A stretch of 64,000 nt of DNA from Planktothrix sp. FACHB-1365 (GTDB taxonomy: Bacteria; Cyanobacteriota; Cyanobacteriia; Cyanobacteriales; Microcoleaceae). Location: positions 42,446 to 106,445 of the forward strand of contig NZ_JACJSC010000023.1 in the NCBI RefSeq assembly GCF_014697575.1, read 5' to 3'. Shown one piece after another: positions 24,474-33,300 of this stretch; within the stretch, counting starts at the first letter, position 1; each line of letters begins with the position of its first letter. The translations under genes and the position numbers were made by a program. Under the pieces are notes generated by a model. The model had not been told where the DNA came from. It searched no databases and saw only the letters and a list, made by a program, of their open reading frames with translations.

Positions 24474-27179
24474 ATGGTTTCTACATCTAATTTTCAGGCT
24501 TTTGGAATTGCTGATACTCACCTCAATTTTGCGGGGTCAGAATTAACTCAATCCCCTGAATTTGATTCCCCATCCACGGCGACGGGAGTTTATGTCACCA
24601 TTCACGGACATTTTTATCAACCTCCCCGTGAAAATCCCTATCTCAATGTAGTTGAACGTCAATCTAGTGCCGCCCCCTATCATAACTGGAATGAACGCAT
24701 TCATCATGAATGTTATCGTCCGAATGCCTTTGCTCGGATTCTCAATGATCGCAGCGAAGTGGTGGGAATTGTCAATAATTATGAATATTTAAGCTTTAAT
24801 ATTGGCCCTACCTTGATGAGTTGGTTAGAACGCTATGACATGGAGGTTTATCAGAAAATTCTGGAAGCCGATCGCAAAAGTTGTCAACGCTTAAATGGAC
24901 ATGGAAATGCGATCGCTCAGGTCTATAATCATATCATTATGCCCTTAGCCAATGAACGGGATAAATATACCCAAATTCGTTGGGCAAAAGCAGATTTTCG
25001 CTCTCGTTTTGGCCGTGATCCCGAAGGACTCTGGTTAGCAGAAACAGCGATAGACTATGCCACCCTAGAAGTATTAGTCAATGAAGGCATCCGCTTTACC
25101 ATTTTAGCCCCTTCCCAAGCCCAACGCTGTCGGCCCTTTGCCACATCGGATTCTCCTGACCCAGAATGGGAGGAAGTGGGGGGAAGTCAAATTGATACCA
25201 CCCGTCCCTATCGCTGTTATCTGCAAGACAAAACCGGAGCCAAAGACGAATCTCGTTATCTGGATATTTTCTTCTATGATGGCCCCATCTCCCGTGATAT
25301 GGGGTTTAATGATGTTTTAAATAGTTCCCATCACCTATCGGGACGCATCGGCCAAGCCGTCCGGGGAGATCATCGTCCCACACAATTAATTTCTGTGGCA
25401 ACCGATGGCGAAACCTTTGGCCATCACCGAGGAGGAACAGAAAAATGTTTAGCTTATGCCTTTGTGGCAGAATTTCCCCAGAATGGCTGGACAGTGACAA
25501 ATTTTGCCCATTATTTAAGCTTACATCCCCCCACTTGGGAAGTGCAACTCAAACCCGTGACCGCCTGGAGTTGTAGTCATGGGGTAGACCGATGGCAGGA
25601 TGACTGCGGTTGTGCTGCTGGAGGCGGATGGCATCAACAATGGCGTCGTCCTCTGCGGGATACATTAAATGGATTACGCGATCGCTTAATTGAAATTTAT
25701 GATCAATATGGTTGTCAATTCTTCCATGATCCTTGGGTAGCTAGAGATAATTATATCCAAGTGATTCGGGATCGTTCTGATGTCAATATTAATGCTTTTT
25801 TTGCCCAACATCAAACCCATGATCTGACTCATTCAGAACAGGTAGACGCTTTACGACTATTAGAAATGCAGCGTCATTGTCTGTTAATGTTTACCAGTTG
25901 TGGCTGGTTTTTTGAAGAATTATCTCGACCCGAAGGTGTGCAAATTTTATGCTATGCCAGTCGTGCCATTGAATTAGCAGCAGAAGTTGCAGGGGTAGAA
26001 TTAGAGAGGGAATTTATCTTTAATTTAGCTTTAGCACCCAGTAACGTTGAATTATTTAAAACTGGGGATGAAGTTTATCGTCAATTAGTCGCAACGGCGC
26101 GAGTTAGTTTAAAACAAGTCGCTGCCCATTATGCCATTACTTCGTTGTTTACGACTTACCAAAGAGAACAACGGCTGTATTGTTATAATGCTCAACAATT
26201 AGACTATCAAATGCAGCGTATGGGGTCTTTGAACCTAGCAGTGGGTGAAGTTTTATTAGTGTCGGAAATTACACGAGAACAAACCCATTTCGTGTTTGCT
26301 GTTTTTCATTTAGGCGGTTGGGATTTCCATTGCTGTATTCAACCTTTTAGCGGGCGACGAGCCTATTTTGAATTAAAACGGCGATTATTTGAGGCATTAC
26401 AGGAAGCGAGTGCTGCTCATTTAATGTTGCGATTAGTCCAGAGCTTTGGCGATGATTCCTTTAGTTTACGGGATTTATTTGCTGAAGAACGGCAGCGAAT
26501 TATGGGGTTATTGTGTCATGAAACCTTAACTCGTTTAGATCAATTGTATACTCAGGTTTATCGAGATAATTATGGAATTATGATGGCATTTCATCGGGAT
26601 GAATTAGAGGTTCCTCCTGAGTTACAAGTCGCAACAGAAGTGGCATTAGGGAATCGATTTTTAACCAGTGTTCGCGCCTTAGAATCGGAAAGCAGTGAAG
26701 GACGATTAAGTATTAATCATTTGGGAGAATTAGAAGCGATCGCCAAAGAAGCTCAATTATTACGATGTCGGCTACAACATTCAGAGGTTAAAGAGAGTTT
26801 TGAACGATTAATTATTCAGTTTCTCTGGCGACGGTTACAAGATCATGACCTAGGGACAATTGCCGAAGATTTAGAGAATTTACAACGGTTAATTCAACTC
26901 AATTATAACTTGAATTTAGGCGTTTCTTTAAATCAAGCCCAGGAATTTTATTTCCAATATCTGAAGACCCATATTATTCCATTGTGTTTAGGTTATTTAC
27001 AACGAAATCATCAGGAAATCTACGTTGATTTGGCAGAAAATAACAATTCAGACACAAGGGTTGCGGTGCAAATTGCATCCGAAGGTCATACATGGCAACT
27101 CCATCAAATTCGTCGCCTGTTACAATTAGGTCAAACCCTAGGCTTAGACGTTCAAGAATGGTTGAATCTTTTAGGTTAA
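24474..27179 (+). CDS. Glycoside hydrolase family 57 protein with DUF3536 domain
   Basis: A 901-residue GH57-type enzyme. The GH57 domain starts with VYVTIHGHFYQPPREN, the conserved His motif. GLWLAETAID contains the Glu expected to be the nucleophile. The Asp of DGPISRDMGF or of VATDGETFGHH is the likely acid/base. The long C-terminal half (residues ~450-900) is the helical DUF3536 region. The family includes alpha-amylases and 4-alpha-glucanotransferases, so glucan or glycogen is the probable substrate. The first ~30 residues are not conserved in style, so the start is tentative. It stands alone. Confidence 0.88.
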   Translation: MVSTSNFQAFGIADTHLNFAGSELTQSPEFDSPSTATGVYVTIHGHFYQPPRENPYLNVVERQSSAAPYHNWNERIHHECYRPNAFARILNDRSEVVGIVNNYEYLSFNIGPTLMSWLERYDMEVYQKILEADRKSCQRLNGHGNAIAQVYNHIIMPLANERDKYTQIRWAKADFRSRFGRDPEGLWLAETAIDYATLEVLVNEGIRFTILAPSQAQRCRPFATSDSPDPEWEEVGGSQIDTTRPYRCYLQDKTGAKDESRYLDIFFYDGPISRDMGFNDVLNSSHHLSGRIGQAVRGDHRPTQLISVATDGETFGHHRGGTEKCLAYAFVAEFPQNGWTVTNFAHYLSLHPPTWEVQLKPVTAWSCSHGVDRWQDDCGCAAGGGWHQQWRRPLRDTLNGLRDRLIEIYDQYGCQFFHDPWVARDNYIQVIRDRSDVNINAFFAQHQTHDLTHSEQVDALRLLEMQRHCLLMFTSCGWFFEELSRPEGVQILCYASRAIELAAEVAGVELEREFIFNLALAPSNVELFKTGDEVYRQLVATARVSLKQVAAHYAITSLFTTYQREQRLYCYNAQQLDYQMQRMGSLNLAVGEVLLVSEITREQTHFVFAVFHLGGWDFHCCIQPFSGRRAYFELKRRLFEALQEASAAHLMLRLVQSFGDDSFSLRDLFAEERQRIMGLLCHETLTRLDQLYTQVYRDNYGIMMAFHRDELEVPPELQVATEVALGNRFLTSVRALESESSEGRLSINHLGELEAIAKEAQLLRCRLQHSEVKESFERLIIQFLWRRLQDHDLGTIAEDLENLQRLIQLNYNLNLGVSLNQAQEFYFQYLKTHIIPLCLGYLQRNHQEIYVDLAENNNSDTRVAVQIASEGHTWQLHQIRRLLQLGQTLGLDVQEWLNLLG

Positions 27180-27200
27180 CCGTTAACGGTTTATATAGGC

Positions 27201-27283
27201 GCGATTGTTTCTAAGATGGGCGGGTTCTATCATTAATATTGCTGAAACTTGAATATAATTACAGAACCTGTCCCTACAATTTG
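27201..27283 (+). repeat. Left copy of the ~82-bp repeat bracketing the toxin-antitoxin island
   Basis: It begins with a GCGATTG-type segment and ends with TTACAGAACCTGTCCCTACA and TTTG. Copies lie at 30292-30373 (full, same orientation) and 29361-29409 (left half only). The right end of this copy overlaps the last codons of the PIN toxin gene. Confidence 0.7.
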
Positions 27284-27615
27284 TTGTTGCAAAAGGCGAT
27301 ACTAGAACTAACAGCACAAGCTAAAACCTGATCATCATCAGGATCATTAATAATAATCTTTTCAACTATATGAATCTCCACAATTTGTACTAAATTAATA
27401 TAGTTATTTACTAAGGCTTCAGGGGTTTCTTGAATAACGGCTAAAAGCCGTTGAGCAAATTTAGGACGACTTAAAACATCTAATAATTCCTCAATTAAGG
27501 GAGAAGAAGTATAGATCTCAATTTGCTGATTCCAAACTAAGTCCAGAATTTGTCGGGGATAACTTCCCCATAAGAATCCAGAAATAACTGTATTAGTGTC
27601 AAGAACTACACGCAT
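27274..27615 (-). pseudogene. PIN-family toxin, C-terminally truncated
   Basis: 113 residues of the PIN toxin family usually paired with a small antitoxin. The start MRVVLDTNTVISGFLWG carries the first active-site Asp. ELLDVLSRPKF supplies the conserved Glu, and NDPDDDQVLACAVSS the third acidic group. In relatives the chain continues through a GDxDLL motif to ~135 residues. Here it ends in AFCNNKL, with the last codons and stop inside an 82-bp dispersed repeat. The fourth acidic site is missing, so activity is doubtful. The 10-codon longer frame start (27645) is inside the antitoxin. Confidence 0.7.
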
Positions 27616-27616
27616 C

Positions 27617-27919
27617 TTAGGATTGATTTTTAGAGTTTTTTTCAATCCGATAAGCTGCTATTTCGGTTTCAATATCATCGGCGTTAATAGGATCAATTTC
27701 ATTGAAAGCTAGTAATTTATCTAATTGATTAAAAAACTGTTCAATTTTTACTTCTAAGTTAAGTTCTGATGTCTGTTTCTGAACCTTAGAATAATTGATA
27801 ATCATAAATTCATCATTCCAAGCCACCTGTAATTCTTGAATATCTTTGATCAGAGATTGAAGTGTTTCAGGTAAAAGTAACGAGCCATCAGGATTAACTT
27901 TAATAATTTCTGATTTCAT
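27617..27919 (-). CDS. Putative antitoxin of the truncated PIN toxin
   Basis: A 100-residue acidic protein that begins MKSEIIKVNPDGSLLLPETL, an AbrB/SpoVT-like swapped-hairpin pattern, and ends with a charged helix. It is followed after 1 bp by the PIN gene, the usual antitoxin-toxin order. The assignment rests on this context and the N-terminal pattern. If the toxin is inactive, the antitoxin may now be an orphan or act on another partner. Confidence 0.65.
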   Translation of the reverse strand: MKSEIIKVNPDGSLLLPETLQSLIKDIQELQVAWNDEFMIINYSKVQKQTSELNLEVKIEQFFNQLDKLLAFNEIDPINADDIETEIAAYRIEKNSKNQS

Positions 27920-28000
27920 ATTGGGAGGTGATAATCAGTAACATTCCTATTATAAACGTGAATTCAGAAATCTTCAATTTAAAAGTGGTATTAGAACAAA

Positions 28001-28621
28001 CTAAACTACACCCGCTTGAAAAATCTGGTTTGCTGTGAGGTTCAAATCTGGAAAAGTTGGCGACACAATGCGATCATTCTCTCGAAACTTGACGATTTGA
28101 TATTCACCGTCAACCAAGTTACAGATAGAAATTGTTGGTTGTTTGGGATTTCCAATAAAATTGCGTCCGCCCAAAGCAGCATAATCGATAATCCAATATT
28201 CTGGGATACCCATCTCCTCATAATCGGCATATTTCAAATAGTAATCATCTCGCCAATTGGTTGATACAACCTCAATTAATAAAGGGATTGATGCAGCTAA
28301 ACTGAGGGTAGATTGTTTTTGCCATAATGTTTCGTTCGCCAGATTTGCGCGATCAAGCACCAAGACATCAGGGAAATAACCACAATCTTTTTCAGGAGGT
28401 CTAACTATCACTTGGCGGGGGATACCGTAGGGTAATCCCAGACGTTTAATCTCAAAAGGAATTTCGATGCTAAGAAAACTGATAACTTCCTCATGTTCGC
28501 CTACTGGTTGTGACATCTCAACAATATTTCTATTATGCAGTTCGCAGCGTACCGCCGAATTTTCTGGCAGCCACTCCACAAATTCCTCGAAGTTTACGAG
28601 TTTGGGTAAAGCTTGAGTCAT
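28001..28621 (-). CDS. Uma2 family protein (DUF820)
   Basis: A 206-residue Uma2 protein, the third in the window. It has FEEFVEWLPENSAVRCELHN at the N-terminus, then GYFPDVLVLDR, PLLIEVVSTNWRDDYYLKYADYEEMGIPEYWIIDYAAL and the C-terminal DRIVSPTFPDLNLTANQIFQ. The PD and ExxS positions fit the nuclease-like fold. It sits inside the repeat-bracketed toxin-antitoxin island, divergent from the Phd/PIN pair. Biological role unknown. Confidence 0.85.
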   Translation of the reverse strand: MTQALPKLVNFEEFVEWLPENSAVRCELHNRNIVEMSQPVGEHEEVISFLSIEIPFEIKRLGLPYGIPRQVIVRPPEKDCGYFPDVLVLDRANLANETLWQKQSTLSLAASIPLLIEVVSTNWRDDYYLKYADYEEMGIPEYWIIDYAALGGRNFIGNPKQPTISICNLVDGEYQIVKFRENDRIVSPTFPDLNLTANQIFQAGVV

Positions 28622-28702
28622 AGGTTTTGAGAATTACGGATAATATAAATTATACCTCTAAGTTCTATTATCTAAACAAGTTATAACGCTTTGGAGAGCA
28701 TA

Positions 28703-28939
28703 ATGTTAAGAATTAGTATTGAAAACCTAGGAGATCACTTGAAAGCTCTTTTAGAAAGAGTAGCTCAAGGTGAAGAAATCATCTTAGTTGATGGGAGTAG
28801 AGAAGTTGCCAGACTTGTTCCACCAAAAACCAGACAAGAATGGGTATTGCAAAGAAAAAGATTTCGAGACTCTGTACTCTTGACAGGTGAATCGTTGAGG
28901 GGGACAATCATTGAAGCCAGAGAAGGAGAACGGTATTGA
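28703..28939 (+). CDS. Phd/YefM-type antitoxin
   Basis: A 78-residue prevent-host-death antitoxin. The N-terminal DNA-binding part is MLRISIENLGDHLKALLERVAQGEEIILVDGSREVARLVPP, typical of Phd/YefM; the C-terminal part should bind the toxin. Start chosen at ATG 28703, with a GGAG 7 nt upstream; the TTG at 28691 lies over the SD. The stop overlaps the next start (TTGA). Confidence 0.85.
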   Translation: MLRISIENLGDHLKALLERVAQGEEIILVDGSREVARLVPPKTRQEWVLQRKRFRDSVLLTGESLRGTIIEAREGERY

Positions 28940-29361
28940 TTTATTTAGATACGAGCGTGTTAGCTGCTTTTTACTGGCCAGAAGCACTCAGCGAAATAGT
29001 AGACGATTTATTAAGCAATGAACCAGAACCCGCATTGAGTCAATTAGTAGAAGTTGAATTATTTTCGGCACTCTCTCGACGGGTGCGAATGGGAGAGATT
29101 TCTCAGGGGGATGCTAGAACTATTTCAGCCCATTTCCAATCGGATTTAGACGATGGTTTTTATCATTATTTAACGGTTGAAACTGTTCATTATCAATTAG
29201 CGCGCGATTGGATCAGTAGATTTGATATTCCTTTACGAACTTTGGATGCTTTGCATTTAGCGATCGCATTTTCTTATGAAATTCCTTTAATAACAGCAGA
29301 TGAAGGTTTAGCTGCGAGTGCTACAATATTAGGAGTTTCAGTTGAAATTTTACGACCCTAG
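28936..29361 (+). CDS. PIN-domain (VapC-type) toxin
   Basis: A 141-residue PIN ribonuclease. Acidic active-site residues: Asp in MIYLDTSVLAAFYW, Glu in LVEVELFSALSRRV, Asp in LRTLDALHLAIA and Asp in ITADEGLA. All four are intact, unlike the truncated PIN at 27274. The start is TTG at 28936, overlapping the antitoxin TGA, which suggests coupled translation. Its stop touches the internal repeat copy at 29361. Confidence 0.88.
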   Translation: MIYLDTSVLAAFYWPEALSEIVDDLLSNEPEPALSQLVEVELFSALSRRVRMGEISQGDARTISAHFQSDLDDGFYHYLTVETVHYQLARDWISRFDIPLRTLDALHLAIAFSYEIPLITADEGLAASATILGVSVEILRP

Positions 29362-29409
29362 CGATCGCTTCTAAGAGAAGAAGGGCGGGTTTAGCAAGAT
29401 TGTTGCTGA
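29361..29409 (+). repeat. Partial internal copy of the island repeat
   Basis: It starts at the stop codon of the PIN gene with GCGATCGCTTCTAAGA and continues GGGCGGGTTT, then GATTGTTGCTGA. It matches the left half of the copies at 27201 and 30292. Confidence 0.6.
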
Positions 29410-29725
29410 GAGCGGTTGGTTATGATTGTTGTTAGTGACACAACGATCATCTATAAGTTTATAAAAGTTAGCAGAAAATTTATTTGATAAACAAGTTTAT
29501 GATATAATAGATACTCTACCTATAGTAATTGAGTCATTAAATCACTATGATCGCTGAACTTATGGTACAACCTTCCTACTGGATTGATAGTGAGATTTCA
29601 ATTCAGAAAGTCAGAAATCTTTACTTAATTTAGTCAGAATTAGAGGTAGTTTTATCTGAATGAAAAAGCGATTTTTGATGCTATCTTAGATTGGGTTTCA
29701 TCTGTTTAACAAAAATAATTAGTGT
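29362..29725. other. Gap with toxin remnants
   Basis: 364 bp without an intact gene. It holds the partial repeat, the DUF3368 fragment (29422-29487), a TATAAT at 29503-29508 and a short frame from about 29547 (MIAELMVQPSYWIDSE) that breaks with stops after ~30 codons. It looks like decayed coding sequence. Confidence 0.5.
29422..29487 (+). pseudogene. DUF3368 toxin fragment
   Basis: A 21-codon reading frame starting MIVVSDTTIIYKF, closely matching the first seven residues of the intact DUF3368 toxin at 14657-15151 (MIVVSDTSPI). It ends at TGA after RKFI. The match is only the N-terminus, so the relation is suggestive. Confidence 0.4.
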
Positions 29726-30004
29726 ATGAATCTGCGCTTTTATATCGATCCTGAAACTAATTTACCTCATATCTATGAGCATGGAGTTAATGAGGTAGAA
29801 GTTGAGGATATACTGAGAAAGCCAGGAGAGGATCGTTTGGGTCGTGAAGGTACGCGGGTAGCTATTGGTAAAACTATAGATGGTCGTTATCTTAAGATTG
29901 TTTACGTTCCTGAACCCGAGTTAGATAGTGCTTTTGTGATAACAGCGTATGAGTTAACAGGTAAACCTTTGAGTGCTTATAAACGCAGACAACGGAGTAG
30001 GTAA
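29726..30004 (+). CDS. DUF4258-type RelE-like toxin candidate
   Basis: 92 residues. The sequence MNLRFYIDPETNLPHIYEHG, then VEDILRKPGEDRLGREGTRVAIGKT and YLKIVYVPEPELDSAFVITAYEL, fits DUF4258, a RelE-superfamily fold common in toxin-antitoxin loci. No Shine-Dalgarno is evident. The next gene begins 2 bp after the stop, so the two are co-transcribed, toxin first. Confidence 0.7.
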   Translation: MNLRFYIDPETNLPHIYEHGVNEVEVEDILRKPGEDRLGREGTRVAIGKTIDGRYLKIVYVPEPELDSAFVITAYELTGKPLSAYKRRQRSR

Positions 30005-30006
30005 AT

Positions 30007-30213
30007 ATGACAACACAAAACAAATTTCCCTTGGGTTGGGATGAACAACGAGTGCGCCAAACGATCGAACATTATGAGCGACAGTCAGAAGATGAAGCGG
30101 TAGCAGAAGATGAAGCAGCGTTTGATAATCAAGATCAAGCGTTTGTTCAAGTTCCTTTGGAGTTATTACCGTTAGTTAGAGAGTTAATCGCTAAACATTA
30201 TGCAAGTATTTAA
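30007..30213 (+). CDS. Putative antitoxin partner of the DUF4258 protein
   Basis: 68 residues, acidic, with a helix (WDEQRVRQTIEHYERQSEDEAVAEDEA) and a C-terminal FVQVPLELLPLVRELIAKHYAS segment. No DNA-binding motif is obvious. Called antitoxin from its size, charge and 2-bp spacing to the DUF4258 gene. The right-hand island repeat follows. Confidence 0.6.
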   Translation: MTTQNKFPLGWDEQRVRQTIEHYERQSEDEAVAEDEAAFDNQDQAFVQVPLELLPLVRELIAKHYASI

Positions 30214-30291
30214 GACAAGATAAATAAAAGCGATCGCATTCTTTAATCTCTCATCAATTTTAGGGTTTGAATACGGGTTAATAGTAAAAAT

Positions 30292-30373
30292 GCGATCGCT
30301 TTTAAGAAGAAAGGGTTTAACAAGATTATTATTTAAAATTGAATATTCTTACAGAACCCGCCCCTACAGTTTG
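30292..30373 (+). repeat. Right copy of the ~82-bp island repeat
   Basis: Same orientation and order as 27201-27283, from GCGATCGCT through a TTGAATATT segment to TTACAGAACCCGCCCCTACA and TTTG. It lies 27 bp before the stop of the giant minus-strand gene. Confidence 0.7.
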
Positions 30374-30399
30374 AACGATTAGGATTTAATCTGTTTTAA

Positions 30400-33300
30400 T
30401 CAGATCACAGGTTGATTACCAAAGGTGGAATGCCCAAAAACAACATAACCTTTCCCTGCGGTATTATCAAATAAACTACCCGGTGCGCCGATGAGGATAT
30501 CGTTAACGTTATCTTTGTTAATATCCCCAGCACTGCTAACTGCAACTCCTGATAATTCGTTTTCGGCAGTTCCATTGATGAAAAAGCCATTTTCACCGTT
30601 CAACTCTGAGCTATTTAAACTTGCAGGAAATCCTTTATTAGTACCCCAAATAATATATGTTTTTCCTGCACCTTTAATGCCATTTGCAGTGGCTCCTGAA
30701 GCTCCAATGATAATATCATCAATTTGATCTCCATTCATATCTCCTGCGGCTTTAACAGAACCTCCTAATAATTCATCGGGTTCTACTCCATTAACGACAA
30801 ATCCGTTATTTCCATCAAGGGTAAACAGGTCGAATTCTTGCGGATATCCGGCTTGAGTTCCAAACACAACATAAGCTTTTCCTGCATTTGTTTGATCATT
30901 GCCTGGAGATTGGGAAACACCTATCAGAATATCTTCTAAACCATCCGCATTAATATCTCCTGCACCGCTAACAGATGAAACAGAATAGCCATCTCCTTTG
31001 ATCGTAAATCCGTTATTACCGTTTAAGTTAGAAAGGGAAAATCCGTTAGGGTATCCTCCATCTTTGCCAAATAAAACGTAAGTTTCTCCCGCTTTAGGAT
31101 TGCCTTCAAGTAATCCTTGTTCTGTACCAATAATCAGATCATCAATTTCATCTCCGTTGATATCACCAGCGTTACTAACAGTCGTTCCTGCTAATCCGTT
31201 ATTATGGTTAATAATTGTGCCTTTGTCATCTTCAAGATCCGATGGGTTAAATGCTGGCGGGAAATTGGTTCGGCGACCATAAACCAGATAAATTTTACCT
31301 AAAAACGTATCAATTCCCGCAGGTGCAGCAACGGCTAAATCATCTAATCCATCTGCATTGAAATCTCCAGCACTACTGACAGCAATACCCGAATAATCTA
31401 AAGGTTGATTACTGTTAATCACAAAGCCGTTATTGCCATCCAGATTAGCGAGATTAAATCGAGTTGAGAAGGGTTGATTTGAACCAAAAACAATATATGT
31501 TCGACCGGAATCATTGAGGCTATTGGAGTTAGAGGCAAACGCACCAATCATCACATCTTTTAAGCCATCTCCGTTCAAATCTCCGGCTGAACTAACAGCA
31601 CCGCCACTAAAACTTTCGGCTTCAAATCCTTCAATAATAAATCCATTTGTACCGTTGAGGGTAGAGAGGTCAAAGTTAGCTGGAAATCCTTGATTTGTAC
31701 CAAAGATTACATAACTTTCCCCTGTGGCATTAATATTATTGGGATCGGCAGCAAACCCTCCTACAATAAAGTCATCAATGGTATCACCATTAAAGTCTCC
31801 AATATTACTGACAGAACTACCAGCAAAGTTTCCGGCTGCACCTGTTACAGTAAAACCATTGTTACCATTCAAATCTGTTAGGTTTATGGCTGGGACAGTA
31901 ACAGTAATTGTTCCGGTTGCGGTTGTTTGATCATCAGCAATGGTATAATTAATCGTATCCACACCGACAAAATTAGTCGGGGGTGTATAGGTTAATTGAT
32001 CATCGGTTTTATCGTCGGGAGTGCCGTTATTATCAAGTTGAATTGTACCCCCTTTAGCAGTGGTTTGATCATACCCGGTTAAGGATAGGGGAATTCCGGT
32101 AGTAACGATATCGTTACTGAGGGGATTAATTTTGACGGGGGTGTTAGCAAAGGTACTGGTAAAGTCTGCCGTTGCTTGGGGTTCAACGCGAATAATGACA
32201 GAACTTTCTGGGGAGGGAACATTGATGGCGGATTCAATAATGTCTGGGTCAAAATCGGTGAGAACTAAATCAATAATTGCGGTTTCTCGGATGATGGGAT
32301 CGGTAATGCGATCGCCAATTAATTCTTCAGCTTTTTGAACATCTGCGGGATCAAGATCGGAGAGTTTAACTTTTTGGCGAGGATAATTGCTGATGGTAAA
32401 GGTATTTGTATCTTCACCCGGTTGATAATCAAATAAAGATTCAGTTTGACTGACTCGCCAACTATCCGCATATTCGCCATAAAGTTGTTCTACGGAAATC
32501 GGTTCAGTTAAGACAGTTCCATCCCGTTTGAGAATATCATCATCGGGGTTATCGTTATAAGTTCCAAAGATCCCTCTGACCGTATCTCGTCGTTCTGGAG
32601 ACAGGAAAAGGCTAACATTAATCCGATTTTCTGTCATTGTGGCGATCAGTTGATCTCCTTTGGGATAGACAAAACTGTACTGATTCCCTTCTCGATAAAT
32701 CCGACCTTCCCCAACAAAAATATATTCATTATCGGGTATGGTGGTGGGGACTCCATCAATTAAAAGTTGTTGACTGTCTTGATAAAGTCCGACTCGTTTA
32801 CCGCCTAAAATAGTGGCAACAGCAGTGGCATTGGAAGCATTTTTTAGAGGATCATTTCCAACGGGTTGTTGTCGGACTTGTATTTTGTAATCGTCGTTCA
32901 GAGATTCAAGTAAGGTGAATTCTCCAGCCGCTTGAAAGTCGAGAGATTTTCCATCAATCGTGATATAACGAGGGTCGTTGAATTCATGGGGGTTTGGTTC
33001 TGGTGGATCGGGTTCTTCTTTTTCGTCATTGTCGATAATAGTTCCTGTAGCACTAATTGAATCTACTTCTCCTTCACATTCAGCAAAGAGTTGACCTGAT
33101 GGATCTTTGAGGGTAACAGTCAACGTTTCATCTCCCTCTTTTTGTTTATCTCCGACAATTGCAACAAAAAAGCTTTCCTCTTGTTTCCCTGCTGGAATCG
33201 TTACAGTATTATTGGGTAGAAAATAGTCACTTCCTTGAGTTGCTGTATCGCCTTTTTTCCCAGTTTCAATGGTTAGTGTTAGAGGTTGATCTGATACTTC

